Origin: an uncultured Rhodospirillales bacterium
Lineage (GTDB): Bacteria; Pseudomonadota; Alphaproteobacteria; CAAGCB01; CAG-977
Reading direction: 5' to 3'
DNA length: 64,000 bases
NCBI GenBank assembly: GCA_902777205.1
Contig: CACYSU010000001.1
Location: forward strand, 147,832-211,831
Shown here: in pieces, positions 26,693-33,923 of the stretch
Layout of the letters: the number at the start of each line of letters is the position of its first letter
How positions within the stretch are numbered: the stretch's first letter is position 1
The notes under the pieces: model-generated
Databases searched by the model: none
What the model saw: the letters and a program-made list of their open reading frames with translations, nothing else
What the model was told of the DNA's origin: nothing
Position numbers and translations under genes: made by a program

Positions 26693-29185
26693 CTGGTTTC
26701 GCTGCTGAAAAACAATCAAAGCGCCGTGCTGAAAATCGCGCCGGACGGGCGGATTTTTTCAGCCAACGCCACCGCGCACCGGATGTTCGGCTATGACAAC
26801 GACGAACTGAACGGTATGCGGGTCGCCGCCGTTTTGCCGGATGCCGGCCATTCCGGCGCCGTTTTCGGCGCGCTGGGCGAATTGTGCGGCGGAAACGACC
26901 CGTCGAATACGACGGAGGCCGTCGGGTTGCGCAAAAACGACACCGAATTTCCCGTCGAAGCCGTCGTCACCCCCTTTGACGGCGGTTACGTCTGCCAGCT
27001 GCGCGACATTTCCAGACGCCAGATGTCCGAAAGCATGGACGCCATTTTGCACGCGACGCTGCGCCGTGTTTTGCGCGGCCAGACGTATGAGCAGTTCTGC
27101 ACTTTCCTGTGCGAAAAAATCGTCGAATTGCTGGGATGCCCGCTGGTGTGGATCGGGCGGAAGGAAAAGGACGGTTCGATCGACGTTTGCGCCGTGGCCG
27201 GAAAGCTGGCCGCGGGTTTTCCCGAAAAACCGATCCGGTGGGACGATTTGACGGAAACTTTCGGCCCGACGGGACAGGCGATCCGTTCCAAACGGACGTA
27301 TGTCGTCGAATTGGCCGACGACAAGATCGTTGACGCCGACGGCCGCGAACACGTCCGGCAGATCATCGCTTTTCCGTTGGTGACGCACGACGGCGTGGAC
27401 GGCGTTTTGGAAATCCATTCCGGATTGGGCAAGCTGGACAGCGTGACCATTCAGCGGATCGAAACGTTTTCCCTGCGCGTGGCCATGGCGATGCAGTTCG
27501 CCGCCGACCAGCAGAGTATGCGGCTGCAGCGCGCCGCGCTGGAAATTTCCCCGAACGCGTTTGTCATCACGGACGAAACGGGCGCCGCTTTGTGGGTGAA
27601 CAACGCTTTTTGCATTCAAAGCGGTTACCGGCGCGAAGAGATTTTGGGGCACAAGCTGGTGCACCAGCGCACGGATTTCCAGAACGAGGCGTTCTATTCG
27701 GAAATGTGGAACGTCCTGCGCGCGGGCAAAGGGTGGCGCGGCGAAATCGTCGAACGCCACAAATCGGGTTCCCTTTACACGGTGGACGAACGCATTTCCC
27801 CGATTTTGGACGCCAACGGCGATTTGGCCTATTGCGTGATCGTGCGCGACGACGTGACGGATCGCAAAAACGCCGAGGGGCGGATTATGCATCTGGCCAA
27901 TTACGACCAGTTGACGGGATTGCCCAACCGCCGGTTGTTCCACGAACAGCTGCGCCAGATATTGCACCGCGCGGAAAGCCGCGGCAAGAAAGCGGCGCTG
28001 ATCTTCGCCGATTTGACGAATTTCAACCGCATCAACGACACGCTGGGACACGCGGCGGGCGACAATTTGTTGAAAACGGTCGCCGAACGGTTGTTGAAAA
28101 TGGCGTCGCCGAAGGATTTCGTCGCGCGCATCGGCGGGGACGAGTTCACGATGATCGTCGAGGACGTGCCGAACACGGAAACCGCGGCGTTAAGCGCCCG
28201 AACGATGATCGAAACGATTTTGGCGCCGATCTTTTTGGACGGGACCGAAGTCAACATCGGCGCGAACGTCGGCATTTCGATTTTTCCGGACGACGGGACG
28301 GAACCGGACAAGCTGGTCAATTTCGCCGACATGGCTTTGCGCACGGCCGCCCATTCCGCACCGAACAGCTACTTTTTCTTTTCGCAGGAAATGAACGAGG
28401 AAACCGAAGACCGGCTGGCTTTGGAACGCGATCTGCGCAAGGGGTTGGCGCAAAACGAATTCGCCCTGTTTTTCCAGCCGCAGCTGGATGTCAAAACAGG
28501 CAAAGTCAACGCGGTCGAAGCGTTGGTGCGCTGGTTCCACCCGACGCGCGGCATGGTGTCGCCGGTGCGTTTCATTCCGATCGCCGAGGATACGGGGTTG
28601 ATCATTCCGCTGGGCGATTGGATTTTAAAGGAAGCCCTGCGCTATATGAAGCTGTGGGATCAAATGAACCTGCCCGAAATTTCGGTCGCGGTCAATTTGT
28701 CCGCCATTCAGTTCCAGCAGGAGGATCTGGCCGGTTCCATCGAAAAAGTGCTGACCGACAGCGGCGTCGATCCGAAACGGCTGGAATTGGAGCTGACGGA
28801 AAGCGTCGTCATGCAGGACGCGCGCAAGGCCGACAACATCCTGTCGCGCCTGTCCCGCATCGGGATAAAGCTGGCGATCGACGATTTCGGGACGGGGTAT
28901 TCGTCGCTCAGCTATTTGAAGCGTTTTGCGGTGGACAGATTGAAAATCGACCAGTCTTTCGTGCGCGACATGACGCACAACTACGACGACGCGGAAATCG
29001 CGCAGGCCATTATCAATCTGGGGCACACGCTGGGGTTGGAAATCGTGTCCGAGGGCGTCGAAACCAAGGAGCAGCTGGAATTGCTGAAAAAACAGGGATG
29101 CGATGTCATTCAGGGATACTATATCAGCAAACCGATGCCGGCGGCGGAGCTTCCCGATTTTCTGCGGGCGCAAAAAGAGTTTTAA
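26693..29185 (+). CDS. PAS-GAF-PAS-GGDEF-EAL cyclic-di-GMP protein, probable CTG start
   Basis: A cytoplasmic multidomain protein predicted to make and/or break cyclic-di-GMP. Counting from the GTG at 26726, PAS 1 covers residues 1-95, GAF 110-255, PAS 2 260-385, GGDEF 395-550 (signature RIGGDEF intact), and EAL 565-815 (EALVRW, then ELTESVVMQ, DDFGTGYSSLSYL and KIDQSFVRDM all intact). The start is unusual. There is no ATG; the GTG at 26726 cuts into the PAS domain and lacks a ribosome site. CTG at 26693 lies eight bases after AGGGAAGGA and gives the expected LVSLLKNNQ start of PAS. Output may influence the adjacent motor-like pair. There are no transmembrane helices. Confidence 0.85.
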   Translation: MVSLLKNNQSAVLKIAPDGRIFSANATAHRMFGYDNDELNGMRVAAVLPDAGHSGAVFGALGELCGGNDPSNTTEAVGLRKNDTEFPVEAVVTPFDGGYVCQLRDISRRQMSESMDAILHATLRRVLRGQTYEQFCTFLCEKIVELLGCPLVWIGRKEKDGSIDVCAVAGKLAAGFPEKPIRWDDLTETFGPTGQAIRSKRTYVVELADDKIVDADGREHVRQIIAFPLVTHDGVDGVLEIHSGLGKLDSVTIQRIETFSLRVAMAMQFAADQQSMRLQRAALEISPNAFVITDETGAALWVNNAFCIQSGYRREEILGHKLVHQRTDFQNEAFYSEMWNVLRAGKGWRGEIVERHKSGSLYTVDERISPILDANGDLAYCVIVRDDVTDRKNAEGRIMHLANYDQLTGLPNRRLFHEQLRQILHRAESRGKKAALIFADLTNFNRINDTLGHAAGDNLLKTVAERLLKMASPKDFVARIGGDEFTMIVEDVPNTETAALSARTMIETILAPIFLDGTEVNIGANVGISIFPDDGTEPDKLVNFADMALRTAAHSAPNSYFFFSQEMNEETEDRLALERDLRKGLAQNEFALFFQPQLDVKTGKVNAVEALVRWFHPTRGMVSPVRFIPIAEDTGLIIPLGDWILKEALRYMKLWDQMNLPEISVAVNLSAIQFQQEDLAGSIEKVLTDSGVDPKRLELELTESVVMQDARKADNILSRLSRIGIKLAIDDFGTGYSSLSYLKRFAVDRLKIDQSFVRDMTHNYDDAEIAQAIINLGHTLGLEIVSEGVETKEQLELLKKQGCDVIQGYYISKPMPAAELPDFLRAQKEF

Positions 29186-29209
29186 CCTGTTGAAACGAAA
29201 GGAAAACGG

Positions 29210-29806
29210 ATGAAAGCTCTGTTCACGGGACTGGTCGCGGCCGGTATGCTGTTGTCGCAAAACGCGGCCGCTTTGGAAAAACAGGCTTTGCCGCGGCCGC
29301 GCACGGACGGCGGGATGCCGTTGATGCAGGCGTTGATGGCGCGCAAATCGGCGCGTTCGTTTGCGGATCGGCCGATCGAACCGCAGGTGATGGCGGATAT
29401 GCTGTGGGCGGCGTTCGGCGTCAACCGTCCGGACGGCAAGCGCACCGCGCCGACCGCGATGAACAAACAGGATATGGACGTTTACGTTTTGAACAAGGAC
29501 GGCGTGTTTTCGTATGACGCCGCGGAAAACGCCCTGATCCCCGTTTCGGACAAGGATTTGCGCAGCATCAACGCCCAACCGTTTGCGAAAAAAGCGCCCG
29601 TGACGCTGCTGTATGTCGCGAAAGACGGAAAATTCGCCGGAATGCACGCCGGATCGCTGTATCAGAACGTCGGATTGTTCTGCGCTTCGGCCGGATTGAA
29701 CAACGTTGTCCGCGGCGGCAAAGACAACGAAGAAATGACAAAGGCGTTGAACCTGTCCGACGGCAAACGGGTCATTGTGTCGCAGGTTGTCGGCTATCCC
29801 GAATGA
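29210..29806 (+). CDS. Exported nitroreductase-family protein
   Basis: A 198-residue protein of the SagB/ThcOx-type nitroreductase fold with FMN-binding landmarks: MARKSARSFADRPI near the N-terminus, MLWAAFGVNRPDGKRTAPTA, and HAGSLYQNVGLFCASAGL followed by a terminal VVGYP. A signal peptide of about 20 residues (ending NAAA) precedes the domain, unusual for a flavoprotein of this type and suggesting a periplasmic location. Start ATG 29210 follows GAAAGGA. The stop codon abuts that of the convergent GNAT gene with no gap. The natural electron acceptor is unknown. Confidence 0.8.
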   Translation: MKALFTGLVAAGMLLSQNAAALEKQALPRPRTDGGMPLMQALMARKSARSFADRPIEPQVMADMLWAAFGVNRPDGKRTAPTAMNKQDMDVYVLNKDGVFSYDAAENALIPVSDKDLRSINAQPFAKKAPVTLLYVAKDGKFAGMHAGSLYQNVGLFCASAGLNNVVRGGKDNEEMTKALNLSDGKRVIVSQVVGYPE

Positions 29807-30211
29807 TCACAAGGGCAGGAACAGGCGCGTGAAGCCTTCCGGTGTTTCGGCGCTCGCGTCAACGGCAAATCCGTTTTGTTCAAAAAACTTCCGCGCGGCG
29901 GCGTCGATTTCCACCGTGACGGCCAATTCGCCGTACCCGTCGTTTCCGGCGCGGTCGCGGGCGTCGGCCAGCAACGCTTTGCCCAATTCTTTGCCGCGCG
30001 CGTTTTCGGCAACGGCGATGTTCAGAATCTCGGCCGAGCCGTCTTTCATATCCCGCAGAACATAGACGCCGACGACGCTTTCACCGTCAAAGGCGGCAAA
30101 ACAATGCCCTTTGTTCAGGCTTTTTTCGATTTTTTTAACATCGGATTGCCCCTGCAGCAGCAGGCCGAGCGGGTAATTTTGAAAAATTTCTTTGATTTCT
30201 GGCGTTGTCAT
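29807..30211 (-). CDS. GNAT-family N-acetyltransferase
   Basis: A 134-residue acetyl-CoA-dependent acyltransferase. The GNAT core shows strand VGVYVLRDMKDGSAEILNIAV, the acetyl-CoA pyrophosphate loop NARGKELGKALLADA (R/Q-x-x-G-x-G/A type) and a C-terminal FFEQNGFAVD typical of the fold. An AAAGGA ribosome site precedes ATG 30211. The substrate cannot be inferred. It is convergent with the exported nitroreductase and divergent from the papain-fold-like gene. Confidence 0.85.
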   Translation of the reverse strand: MTTPEIKEIFQNYPLGLLLQGQSDVKKIEKSLNKGHCFAAFDGESVVGVYVLRDMKDGSAEILNIAVAENARGKELGKALLADARDRAGNDGYGELAVTVEIDAAARKFFEQNGFAVDASAETPEGFTRLFLPL

Positions 30212-30277
30212 GCCGATTTCCTTTCAAAAACGATAAAAAGAAAATACAATGTTTTAAAACAGATTCATAGGTGAAAA

Positions 30278-30880
30278 ATGAAACCGTATCAACAAGGCGC
30301 GATAGATTATTTTTGCGGCGTGTATGCCGTCATCAACGCGTTCCGGCACGCCGCGCGGGGCAGGGCGGAGTTGTCGTACACCGACGGGTGCGCGTTTTAT
30401 CAATATTTGATCACGCGTTTGATCAAATCCGACCGGTTTGAAGAAGTCCTGCGCCACGGAACGGATGCGGAATTGCTGGAAAAGCTGCTGAAAAAAGCCG
30501 ACGGATATGTCCGGCGCGCATACGGATTGAAAATCGACTATTCCGCGCCCTATGCCGATACGGACAAAGACGTTTTGACGGCCGTTGAGGAAATCGGAAA
30601 GTTTTTAAAACAGGACGGCACGGCGTGGCTGCTGCGGATGAACAACAAATCCTTGGGCGATCACTGGTCGGTCGCGACAACCGTTTATTCCAACGGCAAG
30701 GTCGCCCTGTTCGACAGTTACGGCGCGAAATCGTTTGACGCGAACAAAGCCGTTTGGACGCCGCCCGTCAAAGAAAAAGACAGGACGCCCGACAACCCGT
30801 CCGGAATGCCAATCCCGCCCCGCGGCAAAACGATGCTGTTGAAAGAAGGACAATTCCTGATCGCCGTGTCGTCGGCGTGA
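30278..30880 (+). CDS. Papain-fold (C39-like) putative cysteine peptidase
   Basis: A 200-residue protein without signal peptide or membrane helix. The N-terminal DYFCGVYAVINAF resembles the active-site helix of C39/papain-fold enzymes (Cys13). A later GDHWSVAT supplies a histidine (H129) and LFDSYG an aspartate (D146), in the order and spacing of a Cys-His-Asp triad. There is no C39 transporter partner. The C-terminus contains a Pro-rich loop (MPIPPRGKT). Function unknown; a cytoplasmic peptidase, deamidase or toxin-like effector is possible. It borders the low-GC accessory patch. Confidence 0.5.
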   Translation: MKPYQQGAIDYFCGVYAVINAFRHAARGRAELSYTDGCAFYQYLITRLIKSDRFEEVLRHGTDAELLEKLLKKADGYVRRAYGLKIDYSAPYADTDKDVLTAVEEIGKFLKQDGTAWLLRMNNKSLGDHWSVATTVYSNGKVALFDSYGAKSFDANKAVWTPPVKEKDRTPDNPSGMPIPPRGKTMLLKEGQFLIAVSSA

Positions 30881-30891
30881 TAAAAAAAATC

Positions 30892-30921
30892 TTGCTATTT
30901 GAGCGGATAAAAACGTATCCT
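30892..30921 (+). promoter_or_regulatory. Promoter for the structured RNA
   Basis: TTGCTA (30892-30897) and TATCCT (30916-30921) with an 18-base spacer, placing a start near 30929, just before the first hairpin. Confidence 0.4.
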
Positions 30922-30928
30922 GACCATA

Positions 30929-31194
30929 TGCGCGTGAATGAACATTCGCGCGCCAGTGCCTGAAAAAGAGGTGCGGAGCCTTAGAACAGCTCTTTGTCAA
31001 ACCGACGTAGTGATACTGCGGCGTAACCGCTTGGCGGACAAGCGGAAATGTATCCCCGATTTCCTTGCGTGGAACGGGGAGCTTTCGACGTATGTCCAGA
31101 AGTGTACCCTGTATGCTTTAAAGGTCGAAAGGAATCACCGTTTGACATGATTGTTCTAACTCCCCGAGCCGCTTTTAAAAGGCGGTCTTTTTTT
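30929..31194 (+). ncRNA. Unassigned structured RNA of about 265 nt
   Basis: Between the peptidase-like gene and the next protein gene lies a region with dense base pairing. Visible stems are GCGCGTGAATG/CATTCGCGCGC (30931-30954), GAGC/GCTC near 30976-30992, GTAGT/ACTGC near 31007-31019, CCGCTT/AAGCGG (31027-31044), CCCCG..TTCC/GGAA.CGGGG (31054-31080) and CTTTCGAC/GTCGAAAG (31082-31131). It ends in an intrinsic terminator. It has its own promoter-like element. It could be a small RNA or a long attenuating leader for the gene at 31211. I compared it by memory with 6S, tmRNA, RNase P, SRP, lysine, TPP, FMN, cobalamin and glycine elements and saw no convincing match. Confidence 0.4.
31167..31194 (+). 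terminator. Terminator after the structured RNA
   Basis: GCCGC, a TTTTAAAAG centre and GCGGT, followed by seven T. It ends 16 bases before the next gene, so it could also act as an attenuator. Confidence 0.75.
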
Positions 31195-31210
31195 ATATAA
31201 GGGGAATGTT

Positions 31211-31804
31211 ATGGCTTTTACGTTCGGAAAATTGGCTAAAAATCTTATTAAATTATCTTGTACGACTGTTGATGCGGCACAAAAAGCTGTGTGTTATGTA
31301 ACTGCGGACTTTATAGACAATCCGGAGAATAAAAAATCTCTTCAAAAATTCAGTAATCAGATATCTGATGCGATAAATGATGTTTCTGTTCCTGTATCTA
31401 ATTTTGCGGAAGATGTGATTGATGGTAGTGTTAACTTAGCGGGCGATATAACGGGTGGGGTGACAAAAAAAGTATGCGAATTGTGCGATGCTTCGCCCGA
31501 AACGATAGTCGCAGCTGAAAAATACGGAAAATTTGCCGGAAAAGCTGCTTTGGGATTTGCCATGGGAAATTTGGCGGCTTCCGGGTTGACATCTGCGCTG
31601 TCTGCAACGGGAACGGCAGGAGCGGCGGCAACGACCAGCGGCTTGGCGGCTTTGGGCGGGGGAATGCAGGCCGGAATAACCGCTTCGCAAGCGATAACAG
31701 CGGCAACTACACTATGTGCGGCAATGACGCCCGATGAAAAAGAGAAGAAGGCTCTGCCAAAAAATGAAGAAATTAAACTGATAAGCAATAAAGAGGATAA
31801 ATAA
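31211..31804 (+). CDS. Hypothetical Gly/Ala-rich hydrophobic protein
   Basis: A 197-residue protein I do not recognise. The first half is polar and helical. Residues 107-170 are a long Gly/Ala/Thr/Ser-rich hydrophobic stretch (FAMGNLAASGLTSALSATG and onward) of the sort seen in membrane-inserting helical hairpins and some bacteriocins. The tail is highly charged (DEKEKKALPKNEE). It has no signal peptide. A good ribosome site (AAGGGGAA) precedes the ATG. Codon usage is A/T-rich compared with the core genes, and the gene is one base from the zinc-ribbon gene, so 31211-32555 looks like one recently acquired operon. A toxin or membrane-active role is only speculation. Confidence 0.6.
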   Translation: MAFTFGKLAKNLIKLSCTTVDAAQKAVCYVTADFIDNPENKKSLQKFSNQISDAINDVSVPVSNFAEDVIDGSVNLAGDITGGVTKKVCELCDASPETIVAAEKYGKFAGKAALGFAMGNLAASGLTSALSATGTAGAAATTSGLAALGGGMQAGITASQAITAATTLCAAMTPDEKEKKALPKNEEIKLISNKEDK

Positions 31805-31805
31805 G

Positions 31806-31997
31806 ATGTTTTGTTCAAACTGCGGAAAGCGGATTCAAAACAATGCAAAATTCTGTATGTATTGCGGAAATCCTGTCAATTTTATAGATGACGAAGAGGA
31901 TATCGCCGAAGCTGTTTCAAATGAAGAAAATACAGAATATTGTGTTGAAAATTCTGTTTATTCTGAAAATGACGATTATTCAAACTGCGTTGACTGA
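31806..31997 (+). CDS. Zinc-ribbon protein, probably the cut-off N-terminus of a DUF805 protein
   Basis: A 63-codon frame starting with a textbook zinc ribbon: CSNCGKRI, then CMYCGNPV (two CxxC pairs, residues 3-20), followed by an acidic, disordered stretch. It ends at TGA (31995-31997), and the DUF805 frame resumes in the same register 18 bases later without a stop in between and without a clear ribosome site. Proteins combining an N-terminal zinc ribbon with a DUF805 membrane domain are common, so the TGA looks like a nonsense change in one ancestral gene. The stop lies in the palindrome ACTGACACGTCAGT. Confidence 0.65.
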   Translation: MFCSNCGKRIQNNAKFCMYCGNPVNFIDDEEDIAEAVSNEENTEYCVENSVYSENDDYSNCVD

Positions 31998-32015
31998 CAC
32001 GTCAGTTTTCAGAAA

Positions 32016-32555
32016 ATGTGCAAAAAATTCTTTTCAAAAGACATTAAAGAATATTTTTCATTCAGTGGAACATATTCCAGATTGGAATTTTTTTATGCAC
32101 GATTGATTATTTATCTTTCGTCTGGAATTCCTGTTTTTCTTTACGGGATTTCCAAGCTGTTATCCGAAATAATGGTAATTCCATGGTTTATTGCCTTTGT
32201 TTGGTTGTTATGCGCTTCGTATGTAAAAAGATTGAAAGACTTAGGCGTTTCTCTTTGGGTTATGGTCATTCCGCCCATTTGCGGCATCTTGATGGATGGA
32301 GATGAAGATGGAATAAAATTGATCGGAATTATTGTTTTTATTTTCTACACAGCCTATGTTATGTTTCTCCCGGGAGAAAAATTTAGACAGGAAGAAGATG
32401 AGTTTATTGATGAAAAGGATGAAAATAAAGAAAATCTGGAAGATGCTGAAAAACAAGCGGATGCAGAAGTATTTTCGATTAAAGACGGATGTGCGTTACT
32501 TATAATTGCAGCGGCAATTATGACTGCTATTATAACAAAATTATCAAATAATTAA
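32016..32555 (+). CDS. DUF805-like membrane protein
   Basis: A 179-residue inner-membrane protein. The opening FSFSGTYSRLEFFYARL matches the start of DUF805 (an F.GR.sR.eyW pattern), followed by hydrophobic helices near 30-50, 55-73, 85-103 and 105-120, with KRLKDLG between helices, another DUF805 landmark. A long Glu/Asp/Lys-rich tail and a last hydrophobic helix (about 155-172) follow. It is in the same frame as the zinc-ribbon fragment upstream, and the ATG at 32016 has no good ribosome site. Role unknown. The A/T-rich codon use matches its operon neighbours. Confidence 0.7.
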   Translation: MCKKFFSKDIKEYFSFSGTYSRLEFFYARLIIYLSSGIPVFLYGISKLLSEIMVIPWFIAFVWLLCASYVKRLKDLGVSLWVMVIPPICGILMDGDEDGIKLIGIIVFIFYTAYVMFLPGEKFRQEEDEFIDEKDENKENLEDAEKQADAEVFSIKDGCALLIIAAAIMTAIITKLSNN

Positions 32556-32560
32556 TACGG

Positions 32561-32587
32561 AAAGATCCGCTTTTAAGCGGCTCTTTT
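32561..32587 (+). terminator. Terminator after the DUF805 gene
   Basis: AAAGA-CCGC, a TTTTAA loop and GCGG-TCTTT with one internal mismatch, then T residues. It is a variant of the terminators at 33022 and 34291. It also ends the rhuM remnant on the other strand. Confidence 0.65.
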
Positions 32588-32590
32588 GTA

Positions 32591-32953
32591 TTAGGCGGCA
32601 TCTATTTTTTCGGCAACTTTTTTAAAGCGGACAGGAAATCGCGTTCAACAGAACTGAGTGTTTTGGCTTGATATTTTTTATACTCGTTCGTCGCTTTTTC
32701 AACAGCTTGATGATGAGAAACGGAGCCTGCGTCTGGTTTTACCGTCGGCGGCAGTTGTCGCAAATTTTGCGACAACTGATGAACTCAGTTCTTCGTTTAA
32801 AGCGTTATTGATGTGCTTCCCGATGGTTTTGATGTTGCGTTCAAACAAAGCAGCCATTTACGCCTGTGTCAGCCAGACGATTTCGCTGTCAAGTTTTACG
32901 TCCAGCTTGATTTGTCCGTCATCGGTTTTAAAAAGAATTACATTTTCTGCCAT
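32591..32953 (-). pseudogene. rhuM-family gene remnant
   Basis: The minus strand from ATG 32953 encodes MAENVILFKTDDG, then LDSEIVWLTQA and a TAA where RhuM proteins have a glutamine. In the same frame it continues MAALFERNIKTIGKHINNAL and FATTAADGKT, the conserved N-terminus of the RhuM/virulence-protein family. After about 80 codons the frame changes and the sequence jumps to a RhuM-type C-terminus (HHQAVEKATNEYKKYQAKT, then SSVERDFLSALKKVAEKI). About 200 internal codons are missing compared with the usual length of about 330. So this is a dead gene with one nonsense codon, a large deletion and a frame change. RhuM genes often travel on mobile and pathogenicity islands. Confidence 0.8.
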
Positions 32954-33021
32954 TTTTTATCAATCTGTAAGATAGAAAATCCTTATCAAGGTGTATCAAA
33001 AAAGGAAAGGACAAAAACTAA

Positions 33022-33045
33022 AAGAGCCGCTTTCGGGCGGCTCTT
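33022..33045. terminator. Intrinsic terminator, repeated sequence
   Basis: AAGAGCCGC, loop TTTCGG, GCGGCTCTT: a perfect 9-bp stem flanked by A and T on both sides. It lies 10 bases past the stop of the lipoprotein gene at 33055-33921. The same 24 bases recur at 34291-34314. Confidence 0.8.
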
Positions 33046-33054
33046 TGCGTTGAA

Positions 33055-33921
33055 TTATTTTTTTGTTTTATTGGTTTTTGAAGGTGTTTTCTTTTTTGAT
33101 TTTACCGCGCTTTTTTCGGATTTGGCGGGCTGTTTTACATCCTGTTCCGTTTTTTCGTCACTGACTGCCGTTTCGTTCGGTGTGTCTTTGTCGTTTTTAC
33201 GGTTGACGTTTTCATCGTCGGCGGTTTCGACATTCGCTTTGGAAGCACCGATATTGTTGTTGATAACAACGGTGACGGGCTGGTTATTGGTTGCCGTCGC
33301 CGCTCTTTTATCCTCGGATTTGGCTTTTAAACGGGATTCAATCAAGTCGCGGTCTTTGGCGATTTTTTGTTTGATTTTTTCAAAAGCAGCCTTGTAGCTG
33401 GACAGCGACGCTTTTGTTTTGTAATCGGGCGAATCATACCCCCACCACATAGCCATATATTCCGTTTCTTCCGCGGTTTCGCGATAGATTTTAACGGGAT
33501 TGCAGTCGTTATCCAGAATCCGAACTTCCATTTCGGTTTCGTATGTCGCAGAGGACATCGGCATACCGAACAGGTTTAAAACAAACGGCGGAATTATACT
33601 GAAAAAAGTCCAGCCGTTGCCGCTGCCCGTTTGGGTCGAAACGTAATTCAGCTTGATATAGCCGGCTTTGGGCGTGTAATAGTCGGAAATATTTTTTTCG
33701 ACTTCACGATAAAAAATTCTGGCGTAAGGGCTGTTGCTTTTAACAACGGAAGAATTACATTGACGCGCCGAGCCGGCTTCCGCGACGCGGCTTTCGTAAA
33801 CGGCTTCCAGTTGAGGCAACTGCAGGGATGAACCTTCTTCCACTTTCGTCAATGCGCGCATATTGAGGGAATGACAGGCGGTTAATCCCAGCGTTGTCAA
33901 TAAAACAAGGCTTCTTTTCAT
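33055..33921 (-). CDS. Lipoprotein with basic, Lys-rich tail
   Basis: A 288-residue lipoprotein: signal MKRSLVLLTTLGLTAC with lipobox LTAC. The ATG at 33921 has GGAGA upstream; a longer frame exists but runs into the neighbouring gene. Residues 25-190 form a mixed domain with a possible hydrophobic hairpin (FSIIPPFVLNLFGMPM) and ETEYMAMWWGYD. The C-terminal third (about 190-288) is low-complexity Lys/Ser/Thr/Asp/Asn and ends in KTNKTKK. The protein is not recognised. It lies two bases after the TRL-like lipoprotein gene, so the two are co-transcribed and may act together in the envelope. Confidence 0.65.
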   Translation of the reverse strand: MKRSLVLLTTLGLTACHSLNMRALTKVEEGSSLQLPQLEAVYESRVAEAGSARQCNSSVVKSNSPYARIFYREVEKNISDYYTPKAGYIKLNYVSTQTGSGNGWTFFSIIPPFVLNLFGMPMSSATYETEMEVRILDNDCNPVKIYRETAEETEYMAMWWGYDSPDYKTKASLSSYKAAFEKIKQKIAKDRDLIESRLKAKSEDKRAATATNNQPVTVVINNNIGASKANVETADDENVNRKNDKDTPNETAVSDEKTEQDVKQPAKSEKSAVKSKKKTPSKTNKTKK

Positions 33922-33923
33922 AC

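Noticed and set aside
30938-31150. 70-codon frame within the structured RNA region
   Set aside because: Its codons coincide with RNA helices, no ribosome site precedes it, and the peptide has no recognisable features; kept only as an alternative to test.
30929-31194. Lysine riboswitch or 6S RNA identity for the structured RNA
   Set aside because: A GAGGTGCG start and a GAGCCTTAGAAC stretch recall the lysine element and 6S RNA respectively, but the remaining conserved blocks of both are absent.
31995-32012. Selenocysteine insertion at the TGA between zinc ribbon and DUF805
   Set aside because: The hairpin includes the TGA instead of lying downstream of it, there is no selenoprotein family match, and no sel genes are in view.
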